Source of the DNA: JAKEHA01 sp035687255
Lineage (GTDB): Bacteria; Krumholzibacteriota; Krumholzibacteriia; WVZY01; JAKEHA01
Direction: 5' to 3'
DNA: 36,845 nt
Assembly: GCA_035687255.1 (NCBI GenBank)
Contig: DASRYI010000403.1
Location: forward strand, 1-36,845
Part shown: positions 16,259 through 24,370 of the stretch, piece by piece
How the letters are laid out: the number at the start of each line of letters is the position of its first letter
Numbering within the stretch: position 1 is the stretch's first letter
The notes under the pieces: generated by a model
Seen by the model: only the letters and a program-made list of their open reading frames with translations
Databases searched by the model: none
What the model was told of the DNA's origin: nothing
Program-made: the position numbers and the translations under genes

Positions 16259-17521
16259 CTAGAGTGAGCGAATCCAATCTGACGTAACGCTGCGCGGGCG
16301 GTTGATGGGCGTCCCGAGAGCGCGATTGATGACCAGTTGCGCCAGCATGCCCATCGCCAGCGAAATTGCAAACGGCACGGTGTAGAACTCCATCTCCGTG
16401 ACGCCGAAGTGGTGCCATATCATTCCCATTCCGAAATCCACGTTGGGGTAGGGATTCCTGGCCTTGCCCTGCTTCTTCAGGACCCCGGGAACGACACGCG
16501 ACATGCACTCCACGGTCTCGAAGAGCGGGTCCCCTTTGAAATGCTCGCGTCCGAACTCGATCATGGCGGTAAAGCGCGGATCGGGGCCACGCAGGACGGC
16601 GTGGCCGTGGCCCGGCACCACGCGCCCGGCGTTCAGCGTCTCCCACGTGTAGGCTTCGATCTCGGATTCGGTGGGCGCGCCGCCGTAGCGCATCATCGCT
16701 TCCAGCGCCCACTGCGTGCTCTCCTGCGCGGAACGGCCGTGCAACGGCCCCGCGAGTCCGTTGAAACCCGCGCTCACAGCCAGATAGGGATTCGACAACG
16801 CCGAGCCCACCGTGTGGCACGTGAAGGCACACACGTTTCCGCCCTCGTGGTCGCTCTGAAGAATGGCGGCGATGCGCATGGCGCGCACCAGCACGTCGTT
16901 GCGATGGCCCAGCATCATGCAGAAGTTGGACGCCCAGTCGAGCACGGGATCGTAGGCCAGGCGCGGACCATTCTGGTAGCGGATGCGATAGATTCCGGCC
17001 GCCAGCGTGGGCAGGGCGTGCATGATGCGCAGAGCGTCATCCAGCGCGGCACGCCAGTGTTCCGAGCGCGGCATGCCTTCGGCCACCTTCCGGGCCAGCA
17101 CCGATTCGTGCTCCAGCGCCAGCAATCCGGCGGAAAGCATCGACATGGGGTGGGAATGCCGCGCCATGGTTTCGATGGGGCGCCACGCCGATTCCGTGAC
17201 GCGTGCCTGGGCGCCGATGGCTTCCCGCGTGGCGCGGGATTCCTTCTCGTCGGGCAGACGTCCGATGAGGAGGAGAAAGAACACATCCTCGGGCGTGCGC
17301 TGAATCAGATCCAGCACCGGGATGCCACGAATGATCAGGCCGCGTTCGGGATCCACCACGGAGGTATCGCACACCAGCGCACGCACGTCGCGCATGCCGC
17401 CGAACGCCTGCGCCACCGTGACCTCGGAGATCACGTGGTTGCCCCGGGATTCGAGCAGCGCATCGCGTTCCGCGCGCAGCGAATCGATCTGGCTTGCGAA
17501 GACGTCGTGGAGTAGCGACAT
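16259..17521 (-). CDS. Citrate synthase, eukaryote-like type
   Basis: The product has 420 residues. It condenses acetyl-CoA and oxaloacetate to citrate. The N-terminal block I-S-E-V-T-V-A-Q-A-F-G-G-M-R-D-V and V-V-D-P-E-R-G-L-I-I-R-G-I-P is characteristic of the mitochondrial-like citrate synthases found in Geobacter and some other bacteria. Active-site segments are N-G-L-A-G-P-L-H-G, V-P-G-H-G-H-A-V-L-R and Y-P-N-V-D-F-G with the catalytic Asp. ATG 17521 is preferred: an extended -10 (TGCTATCAT) ends 8 nt before it, implying a leaderless mRNA, and the upstream alternative ATG 17539 has no SD and overlaps that element. It differs strongly from the second citrate synthase at 22143-23291. Dodecin follows 12 nt downstream. 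Confidence 0.93.
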   Translation of the reverse strand: MSLLHDVFASQIDSLRAERDALLESRGNHVISEVTVAQAFGGMRDVRALVCDTSVVDPERGLIIRGIPVLDLIQRTPEDVFFLLLIGRLPDEKESRATREAIGAQARVTESAWRPIETMARHSHPMSMLSAGLLALEHESVLARKVAEGMPRSEHWRAALDDALRIMHALPTLAAGIYRIRYQNGPRLAYDPVLDWASNFCMMLGHRNDVLVRAMRIAAILQSDHEGGNVCAFTCHTVGSALSNPYLAVSAGFNGLAGPLHGRSAQESTQWALEAMMRYGGAPTESEIEAYTWETLNAGRVVPGHGHAVLRGPDPRFTAMIEFGREHFKGDPLFETVECMSRVVPGVLKKQGKARNPYPNVDFGMGMIWHHFGVTEMEFYTVPFAISLAMGMLAQLVINRALGTPINRPRSVTSDWIRSL

Positions 17522-17529
17522 TTCCGGCC

Positions 17530-17538
17530 ATGATAGCA
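17530..17538 (-). promoter_or_regulatory. Extended -10, probably giving a leaderless citrate synthase mRNA
   Basis: Minus strand TGCTATCAT (TGn plus TATCAT). The hexamer ends at 17530 and the ATG begins at 17521, leaving 8 nt, so the start site would fall at or next to the start codon. No Shine-Dalgarno sequence is visible. Confidence 0.45.
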
Positions 17539-17619
17539 TGTGGAAGGGTGGAAGGCGCGGGGAAAGCGCTGCGACCTCCGGCCCGGCCATCCAGAGTGCA
17601 ACATTGAGGGAGGCTCATA

Positions 17620-18123
17620 ATGACGCTGGGAGAATACCTTGTTGGCGAGTTCGACCACGAGGCTCAGAGCACACGCAGAGTACTCGATCGCGTCCCGGAA
17701 GCTCACGTGGCGTGGGCACCGCATTCCAAATCCAGATCGCTGGGAGAGCTGGCGAACCACATCGCCGGGCTGCCGGTGTGGGTGGGGCGCGTGCTGCAGA
17801 CGCCGGAGTACGACTTTCTGGCGCCGGGCAATCCGACTCCGGGCGTGCGGCCATGGGAGTCGAAGGCGGCCTTGATGGCGAAGTTCGACAAGAATGTTGC
17901 CGAGGCCCGCGCGATCATGAAGGCGACGAGTGACGAGAAGCTGCTCGAATCATGGTCGCTCAAGCGCGGCGGAGAGGTGGTCTATACACTGCCGCGCCTG
18001 GCTGCGGTGCGATCGATGGTGTTGAGTCACACCATCCACCATCGCGGACAGCTCACGGTGTATCTGCGCCTCAAGGATGTTCCGGTGCCGGGCGTCTACG
18101 GCCCGAGCGCAGACGAGATGTAA
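17620..18123 (+). CDS. DinB-fold metal-binding protein
   Basis: The product has 167 residues; GGGAGG precedes ATG 17620. DinB/YfiT-type four-helix bundle: L-G-E-L-A-N-H-I-A (41-49) supplies His47, and M-V-L-S-H-T-I-H-H-R-G-Q-L-T-V-Y-L-R (133-150) supplies His137 and His141, the usual three-His metal site. W-A-P-H-S-K-S-R-S-L is the common family loop. Members include bacillithiol S-transferases and mycothiol-dependent maleylpyruvate isomerase, but most have no known reaction. It stands alone between two minus-strand genes. Its stop codon lies 2 nt before the large inverted repeat at 18126-18300, so this repeat could be its 3'UTR. Confidence 0.9.
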   Translation: MTLGEYLVGEFDHEAQSTRRVLDRVPEAHVAWAPHSKSRSLGELANHIAGLPVWVGRVLQTPEYDFLAPGNPTPGVRPWESKAALMAKFDKNVAEARAIMKATSDEKLLESWSLKRGGEVVYTLPRLAAVRSMVLSHTIHHRGQLTVYLRLKDVPVPGVYGPSADEM

Positions 18124-18125
18124 CG

Positions 18126-18300
18126 GGGCTCCGGCTGCGCGGCGCTGCCACGATGTGTCCTGTTGGCCCCGCGACCGCTCAGTCGGCTTCCTGGCTCCGC
18201 CCGCAATCATTTTTTCAGCGGGCTCGCCAGGCGATCCTCCTTCGCTCCTTCGCAAGGGGCCTGCCCGGACACATCGGTCGCGCGCCGCTCGAATGAGCCC
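18126..18300 (+). ncRNA. Candidate structured RNA: 175-nt nested inverted repeat ending at a terminator
   Basis: Six perfect helices nest inside one another: GGGCTC 18126-18131 with 18295-18300; GCGGCGC 18139-18145 with 18282-18288; CGATGTGTCC 18151-18160 with 18267-18276; GGCCCC 18165-18170 with 18256-18261; CCTGGC 18190-18195 with 18226-18231; GCCCGC 18199-18204 with 18218-18223, closed by a 13-nt loop containing T6. That is 41 bp in 175 nt. A wide internal bubble separates the outer four helices from the apical two, with a small CGAC/GTCG hairpin on its 5' side. A strong terminator begins 8 nt later, which favours plus-strand transcription. The rod-bubble-rod outline and size recall 6S RNA, but I see no diagnostic sequence. 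Other options are a DinB 3'UTR element or a palindromic MITE-like repeat. No convincing dedicated promoter was found. Confidence 0.45.
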
Positions 18301-18307
18301 AAAACAG

Positions 18308-18343
18308 AAACGGCCGCCGGATTTTTCCGGCGGCCGTTTTCCG
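18308..18343. terminator. Strong bidirectional Rho-independent terminator
   Basis: A perfect 14-bp stem (18308-18321 with 18326-18339) built on CGGCCGCCGG has a 4-nt T loop. On the plus strand it ends in GTTTTCC; on the minus strand it is followed by TTTCTGTTTT. It can end both the DinB/structured-RNA transcript and the aceB-aceA transcript. Confidence 0.8.
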
Positions 18344-18363
18344 TCAGGTGCGCTTTCGACTGT

Positions 18364-18449
18364 GGGCCGTGAGGCCGGCGACGTGGAAGGAGGAGAAGCG
18401 CGTCGCCGGGCCTCACGGGCCCGAATCCGCCGCGGGGAGAGACGCGGCG
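18364..18449 (-). other. Two strong hairpins in the aceA 3' region
   Basis: A 20-nt arm (18364-18383) pairs with 18401-18422 with two single-G bulges around a 17-nt purine-rich loop. A second stem pairs CGCCGCG 18428-18434 with CGCGGCG 18443-18449. Both lie between the aceA stop and the terminator at 18308-18343. They may protect the mRNA 3' end or bind a protein. Confidence 0.5.
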
Positions 18450-18456
18450 TGGAAAC

Positions 18457-19746
18457 CTAGAACTGTTCTTTCTCGGTCGAGCCCGCCATGCCCAGCGTCG
18501 AGCTGAGCCCGCTGCTGGCGATCTCATTCACCAGGTCGAAATACCCCGTGCCCGCGAATTCCTGGTGCTTGATGGCTTCGTAACCGTTTTTCTCGGCCGC
18601 GAATTCGGCCTGTTGCAGTTCCGAATACGCGCCCATGCCGCGGTCGCGGTACCCGCTGGCCAGCTGGAACATCCCGTAGTTGAGTGAGTGGAAGCCGGAC
18701 AGAGTGACGAACTGGTAGCGGTAGCCCATGGCCGCGATGCGCTGCTGGAACTCACCGATGGTCTTTTCATCCAGGTTGGCCTTCCAGTTGAAGCTGGGCG
18801 AGCAGTTGTACGCCAGCATCTTGTCGGGAAAGCGCTCGTGGATCGCGTCGGCGAAGGCCTGTGCCTCGTCGAGATCGGGGTGCGACGTCTCACACCACAG
18901 CAGGTCGGCGTAGGGGGCGTAGGCGAGGCCGCGCGCGATGGCCTGTTCCAGGCCGGCACGCACGCAGTAAAAACCCTCGTGGGTGCGTTCGCCGGTCAGG
19001 AACGGCCGGTCATACGGATCGATGTCGCTCGTGATCAGGGCCGCGCTGCCGGCATCGGTGCGCGCGATGATGATCGTGTCAGTGCCCATGACGTCCGCCG
19101 CCAGCCGCGCGCTCACCAGTTTGGTGATGAATTCCTGGGTGGGAACGATGACCTTGCCGCCCAGATGGCCGCATTTCTTCACCGACGCCAGCTGGTCTTC
19201 GTAATGGACCGCGGCCACGCCCTCGCGAATCATGGCCTGCATGATCTCGTAGGCGTGCAGCACGCCGCCGAATCCGGCCTCGGCGTCCGCCACCAGCGGC
19301 GCCAGCCAGTGCACGCGGTGACCGTTCTTGCCGCCGCCGTTCTTCGCATGATGAATCTGATCGGCGCGCAGCAGCGCCTTGTTGATGCGCCGGGCCAGCT
19401 CCGGAACACTGTCGCACGGGTACAGCGAGAGATCGGGGTAGACCGCACCCACGGTGTTGGCGTCGGCGGCCGTCTGCCAGCCGGACACGTAGATGGCCTT
19501 GAGGCCCGCCCGGACGTGCTGGATGGCGTGGTTGCCCGTCACCGCCGAGAGGCTGTGGACGTACGGCTCCGAATGCAGCAATGACCACAGGCGCTCCGCG
19601 CCCAGCTTCGCGAGCGTGTACTCGATATGAAACGAGCCCTTGAGCCTCCAGACATCCTCGGGCGAGTAAGGACGTTCAATCCCCGTCCAGCGCGGCGACG
19701 ATCTCCAGGCGCTCGCCATGCGCTGGGTGAACGTTCGTTTGTCCAT
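18457..19746 (-). CDS. aceA: Isocitrate lyase
   Basis: The product has 429 residues, the usual length for short bacterial isocitrate lyases. It splits isocitrate into glyoxylate and succinate, the first step of the glyoxylate shunt. AGGAGG precedes ATG 19746. The signature K-K-C-G-H (190-194) carries the catalytic Cys192. Other family segments are S-G-W-Q-T-A-A-D-A-N (88-97), Y-P-D-L-S-L-Y-P, D-A-E-A-G-F-G-G (154-161), H-Y-E-D-Q, I-A-R-T-D-A and N-C-S-P-S-F-N-W. The gene is downstream of malate synthase with a 55-nt gap, in the order aceB-aceA, and is probably co-transcribed. Its 3' end is followed by two hairpins and a strong terminator. No aceK gene is present. Confidence 0.97.
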   Translation of the reverse strand: MDKRTFTQRMASAWRSSPRWTGIERPYSPEDVWRLKGSFHIEYTLAKLGAERLWSLLHSEPYVHSLSAVTGNHAIQHVRAGLKAIYVSGWQTAADANTVGAVYPDLSLYPCDSVPELARRINKALLRADQIHHAKNGGGKNGHRVHWLAPLVADAEAGFGGVLHAYEIMQAMIREGVAAVHYEDQLASVKKCGHLGGKVIVPTQEFITKLVSARLAADVMGTDTIIIARTDAGSAALITSDIDPYDRPFLTGERTHEGFYCVRAGLEQAIARGLAYAPYADLLWCETSHPDLDEAQAFADAIHERFPDKMLAYNCSPSFNWKANLDEKTIGEFQQRIAAMGYRYQFVTLSGFHSLNYGMFQLASGYRDRGMGAYSELQQAEFAAEKNGYEAIKHQEFAGTGYFDLVNEIASSGLSSTLGMAGSTEKEQF

Positions 19747-19801
19747 CGTTCGGGTCCTCCTGCGGTGCAACTGCTGCGTGCTGCCTAAACCCGTTGGAAT
19801 G

Positions 19802-21418
<1,617 letters not shown>

Positions 21419-21838
21419 TCGGGTCTCCAGATGAATCACCGGGGATTCCGCCAGATTGAGCTGCATGCTCCAACTGCAATGGCCATACCGCGCCACCCTG
21501 GCTTGATGAGCTTCTCCACACCGGCTGGATAATCATTTGAAAATAATTTAGATACGGTTCCCGGCCGGGATCCTGGAGCGGTTGCGGAGGGGCATGGGCG
21601 GGGATTCATCTGGGGGAAATGACCCCGGTCGGCCCTCCGGCGCGTCGGGGTTGGCGCAGACGCCGTTTTTTCCGCGGACGACGGGGAACGGAGGGACATG
21701 AGGGCAGGGGCATGAACCCGTTGACCTGCGGCGTTTTCCAGTTGACACCGGTTCGCGCCGGGGCTAATTAGCAGAACCGTCCCAGCGGCGGATGCCGGGA
21801 GCCCCCAGGGCGATACCAACAGGAGAGGAACAGCGGCA
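21419..21838. other. 420-bp intergenic region between aceB and the Asp-rich protein gene
   Basis: No ORF with an SD is present. It holds an AT-rich island at 21527-21555 in otherwise very GC-rich DNA, probably a control region for aceB. A weak 4-bp hairpin followed by T6 (about 21653-21671) could act as an attenuator on the plus strand. A promoter candidate for the next gene lies at 21742-21770. I see no known riboswitch. Confidence 0.4.
21742..21770 (+). promoter_or_regulatory. Promoter candidate for the Asp-rich protein
   Basis: A consensus -35 TTGACA (21742-21747), exactly 17 nt, then TAATTA (21765-21770), a weak -10. The predicted leader is about 60 nt and contains AGGAGAGG before the ATG. 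Confidence 0.4.
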
Positions 21839-22048
21839 ATGGAACGATGTGCATACTGCGGCGAGAGGGTGGGAGACGATGGCCTCTACGTGGATGACGA
21901 GGTTTTTTGCTCGGAGGATTGCATGCGCGATTACGGAGCGGATGGCGGCGGCGGCGATGACGACGATTTCGACGATGATGATGACGACGATTCGGACGAC
22001 CGCGACGATAACGACAGCTACGGGGACGACGATGATGACGACTACTGA
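21839..22048 (+). CDS. Small zinc-finger-like protein with poly-aspartate tail
   Basis: The product has 69 residues. AGGAGAGG fixes ATG 21839. The N-terminal half has C-x2-C (Cys4, Cys7) and C-x3-C (Cys24, Cys28), enough for one zinc-ribbon or treble-clef site. Residues 40-69 are almost pure aspartate (22 of 30) broken by a few Ser, Gly, Tyr, Asn and Phe; 29 of all 69 residues are Asp. The tail would be disordered and very acidic. It could mimic nucleic acid, bind divalent cations, or dock on a basic protein surface. The gene has its own promoter candidate and a strong terminator, so it is likely real rather than a low-complexity artefact. I know no named family for it. Confidence 0.8.
   Translation: MERCAYCGERVGDDGLYVDDEVFCSEDCMRDYGADGGGGDDDDFDDDDDDDSDDRDDNDSYGDDDDDDY
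21956..22045 (+). repeat. Low-complexity GAY (Asp) codon tract
   Basis: The 90-bp 3' portion of the small gene is a near-perfect run of GAC/GAT codons. Codons alternate between GAC and GAT rather than repeating one triplet, so selection on the aspartates is more likely than recent slippage. Confidence 0.75.
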
Positions 22049-22077
22049 GTGACCGGGTTGCGCACCCGGCCCGAACG

Positions 22078-22120
22078 AGAAGAAGCCGTCCCGGCGTGAG
22101 CCCGGACGGCTTCTTCTTTT
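22078..22120. terminator. Bidirectional Rho-independent terminator
   Basis: AGAAGAAGCCGTCC (22078-22091) pairs with GGACGGCTTCTTCT (22104-22117), followed by TTT on the plus strand. It lies between the converging Asp-rich gene and the second citrate synthase and can serve both. A smaller hairpin CCGGGT/ACCCGG sits at 22053-22069. Confidence 0.8.
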
Positions 22121-22142
22121 CTGATCCGGCGTGCGACCCGAC

Positions 22143-23291
22143 TCAGGCCCGCACTGGCGCCTTGCGTTCGCTCATCGGGATGTAGGGCGCGCTCGCCTCA
22201 CCCTGGTAGACCTGCGTCGGACGGAAGATGCGATTGTGCCGCATCTGCTCCATCCAGTGCGAGGCCCAGCCGGCGATACGCGATACCGCGAAGATCGGAG
22301 TTCCCATGTCGCTGGGAATTCCGAGCCGCGCGTACACGATGCCCGCATAGAAGTCCACATTGGGATAGATCCCGCGCGGTCCCAGCTTGTCGATGGCGCA
22401 GCGCTCGAGCTCGGTAGCGACATCGTAAAGCGGGAAGGAACCGAACTTCTCAAACAGCTCGCGTGCGAGTCCCTGCAGAATGTACGACCGCGGATCCTTG
22501 GTCTTGTAGACGCGGTGGCCCATTCCCATGATCTTTTCCTTCTTCGCGAGCTTCTCTTCGAACCACGCGGCGGTCCGGTCCTTGGAACCGATCGATTCCA
22601 GCTGCCGCAGCACGGCCTCGTTGGCCCCGCCGTGCAACGGTCCGGAAAGGCTGCCCACCGCCGCCGAGAAGGCCGCCGACGCCTGGCATTCGGTGGATCC
22701 GGTGACTCGCGTGCAGAAGGTTGACGCATTCATGGTGTGATCTGCGTGAAGGATGAGACAGGTGTCCATGGCCTTCACCTTGAGCGGATCCGGCTTCTCG
22801 CCCGTCAGCATGTGCAGGAAGTCGCCCGCATGTGACGCCGAGGGATTCGCCTCGATGAAATCCTTGCCCGTGCGGTGGCGCTGAAATGCGGCCACGATCG
22901 CCGGGAACTTGCCGATGAACTCGATCGCGCTCCGGTGACGCGAGGTTTCGTCGTAAACACTGCTGGGAGCCTGGACCGCGCCTACGGCCGCGACGCACGT
23001 CTGCAGAACGGCCATGGGAGGCGCATTCTTGGGAAGGCTCTTTATGACGGCACGCAACTCCGGGGAGAGCTTGCGCGCTTCGCCGAGATGCTGGGAAAGC
23101 TCAGAAAGCTCCTGCTCGTTGGGGAGTCGTCCCGTCATGAGCAGGTAGGCAACTTCTTCGAATGTGCTGTGCGCGGCAAGGTCCTCGATGAGGATGCCGC
23201 GATACCTCAAAATGCCCTTCTCGCCATCAATGAAACTGATCGCCGATTCGGCCGCTGGGACATGTTCAAGGCCCGGGATGTACTCGATCAT
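22143..23291 (-). CDS. Citrate synthase, short bacterial type (possibly 2-methylcitrate synthase)
   Basis: The product has 382 residues, the short dimeric type seen in CitZ/PrpC-like enzymes. AAGGAG precedes ATG 23291. Key segments: S-F-I-D-G-E-K-G-I-L-R-Y-R-G near the N-terminus, L-H-A-D-H-T-M-N-A-S, G-P-L-H-G-G-A-N-E with an active-site His, M-G-H-R-V-Y, and Y-P-N-V-D-F-Y-A-G with the catalytic Asp. Sequence alone does not separate citrate from 2-methylcitrate synthase. No prpB or prpD is nearby, and the glyoxylate-shunt neighbours favour citrate. Its presence together with the unlike citrate synthase at 16259-17521 suggests condition-specific use. A well-formed promoter lies at 23328-23356. 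Confidence 0.93.
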   Translation of the reverse strand: MIEYIPGLEHVPAAESAISFIDGEKGILRYRGILIEDLAAHSTFEEVAYLLMTGRLPNEQELSELSQHLGEARKLSPELRAVIKSLPKNAPPMAVLQTCVAAVGAVQAPSSVYDETSRHRSAIEFIGKFPAIVAAFQRHRTGKDFIEANPSASHAGDFLHMLTGEKPDPLKVKAMDTCLILHADHTMNASTFCTRVTGSTECQASAAFSAAVGSLSGPLHGGANEAVLRQLESIGSKDRTAAWFEEKLAKKEKIMGMGHRVYKTKDPRSYILQGLARELFEKFGSFPLYDVATELERCAIDKLGPRGIYPNVDFYAGIVYARLGIPSDMGTPIFAVSRIAGWASHWMEQMRHNRIFRPTQVYQGEASAPYIPMSERKAPVRA

Positions 23292-23327
23292 TGTCGTGGC
23301 TCCTTGAAGAAAACGAATGCAGCCGTA

Positions 23328-23356
23328 GATATACTAAAGAAAGATCACCCCCACAA
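23328..23356 (-). promoter_or_regulatory. Promoter candidate for the short citrate synthase
   Basis: Minus strand TTGTGG (23351-23356), a 17-nt spacer and TATATC (23328-23333). The predicted transcript starts near 23321, with a 30-nt leader that contains the SD. Confidence 0.5.
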
Positions 23357-23388
23357 GCAACAGTTGGTTGGTCGAAAAGGCGATCCAT

Positions 23389-24324
23389 CTACCCGGGGGA
23401 GACCGGCAGAGGGGGCTTGCACACCCTCAGAAACGAACAGCGGCTGCAAACATCGCGCCGAACTGCCTTCGTGAAGCGATCTTCGCTGGCCAGATTGCGC
23501 TCCGGGTCGTCCAGCAGCGACATCATGTCCGCCACCGAGCCCCGGATGTAGGTCAGGACCTCGTCCAGGCGTCGCTCCCCGATGACCGTCTCCCGGTAGT
23601 CCCCGCCCCCCATCAGATCCACGCGCCGCTGCCGGACGCGGTGGATGGGAATACCGTACTCCTGATGCACGTAGAAGGCGTAGCAGGCCAGCTGCAAAGG
23701 GGATTCCTGGGTCTCGCGCCGGCCCGTCTTCCAGTCCCACACCACCACGTGGTCGCTTTCCCGGGTAGCGCAGTCGAGTTTGACCACTACCGGGACTCCG
23801 TCGATGGCCAGCCGGGAAAATGTTTCTATCTCCAGAAAATCCTCCGGCCGGGTGCGCGCAAGCTGGGAGAAGGCCTCGGACGCATAGAAATTGCGCAGGC
23901 ACTGGTCCACCTGCTCGGCGCTTTCCAGCCACTCGGCGTCGGTGACCGGGACGCGATACTCGTGCTCGTAAAGGCCGCACGCGGCCTTCGGGTCCTCGCG
24001 GTACAGCCCATCACGCGACTGGCGGAAATCGATGCGCATCCGGTCGCGGGTGATGCGCAGGATCTCCTCAACGGGAAGGAGGGGGATGCGGCGCGAGAGA
24101 TTCTCCAGCGAGCGGCGGATACACGCGTGCACCACATCGCCCACCCACACCGGACGCGTCTTCAGTTGCTTGAGCATGTAGATCTCGCGCGTGCGATCGT
24201 CCGCGGTGGGTTCCCATCCGCCCCAGAATCCGTAGTGGTTGAACCAGTACTGGCGGGGGCAGGTGACGAAACAGCGGTCGCGGCTGACGGACCACTGGAA
24301 GGTGTTGCGGAGGGGTTCTCGCAT
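23389..24324 (-). CDS. PD-(D/E)XK nuclease-family protein with Fe-S type cysteines
   Basis: The product has 311 residues. RecB/Cas4-like nuclease motifs appear in order: His66 in G-D-V-V-H-A-C, Asp184 in V-K-L-D-C, Asp197 and Lys199 in W-D-W-K-T-G, and Gln211 in Q-L-A-C-Y-A-F-Y. One N-terminal cysteine (Cys22, or Cys18) plus C-x2-C-x5-C at 293, 296 and 302 matches the 4Fe-4S staple of Cas4, AddB and related enzymes. It probably cuts or resects DNA. There is no helicase domain and no cas gene nearby, so it is a stand-alone member. ATG 24324 is chosen because a TATCTT -10 lies 7 nt upstream, implying a leaderless mRNA; GTG and TTG codons just upstream are alternatives. It diverges from the metallo-hydrolase at 24371. 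Confidence 0.87.
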   Translation of the reverse strand: MREPLRNTFQWSVSRDRCFVTCPRQYWFNHYGFWGGWEPTADDRTREIYMLKQLKTRPVWVGDVVHACIRRSLENLSRRIPLLPVEEILRITRDRMRIDFRQSRDGLYREDPKAACGLYEHEYRVPVTDAEWLESAEQVDQCLRNFYASEAFSQLARTRPEDFLEIETFSRLAIDGVPVVVKLDCATRESDHVVVWDWKTGRRETQESPLQLACYAFYVHQEYGIPIHRVRQRRVDLMGGGDYRETVIGERRLDEVLTYIRGSVADMMSLLDDPERNLASEDRFTKAVRRDVCSRCSFLRVCKPPLPVSPG

Positions 24325-24331
24325 CACCGCC

Positions 24332-24337
24332 AAGATA
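24332..24337 (-). promoter_or_regulatory. -10 element for a leaderless nuclease-family mRNA
   Basis: TATCTT on the minus strand ends 7 nt before ATG 24324, so transcription would begin at or beside the start codon. No Shine-Dalgarno sequence is present. Confidence 0.4.
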
Positions 24338-24355
24338 CCACCGCCGCGCGCCGCG

Positions 24356-24364
24356 TGCTATTCT
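24356..24364 (+). promoter_or_regulatory. Extended -10 for a leaderless MBL hydrolase mRNA
   Basis: TGCTATTCT (TGn plus TATTCT) ends 6 nt before ATG 24371. It faces away from the opposite-strand element at 24332-24337 inside the same 46-bp gap. Confidence 0.5.
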
Positions 24365-24370
24365 GTCCGC

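Noticed and set aside
16337..17515. 392-codon plus-strand open frame over citrate synthase
   Set aside because: Antisense shadow with biased His/Arg/Gly composition.
21652..21672. GGCG/CGCC hairpin followed by T6 as a terminator or attenuator
   Set aside because: The stem is only 4 bp and no transcript start or leader peptide upstream is evident; kept only as a comment in the intergenic entry.
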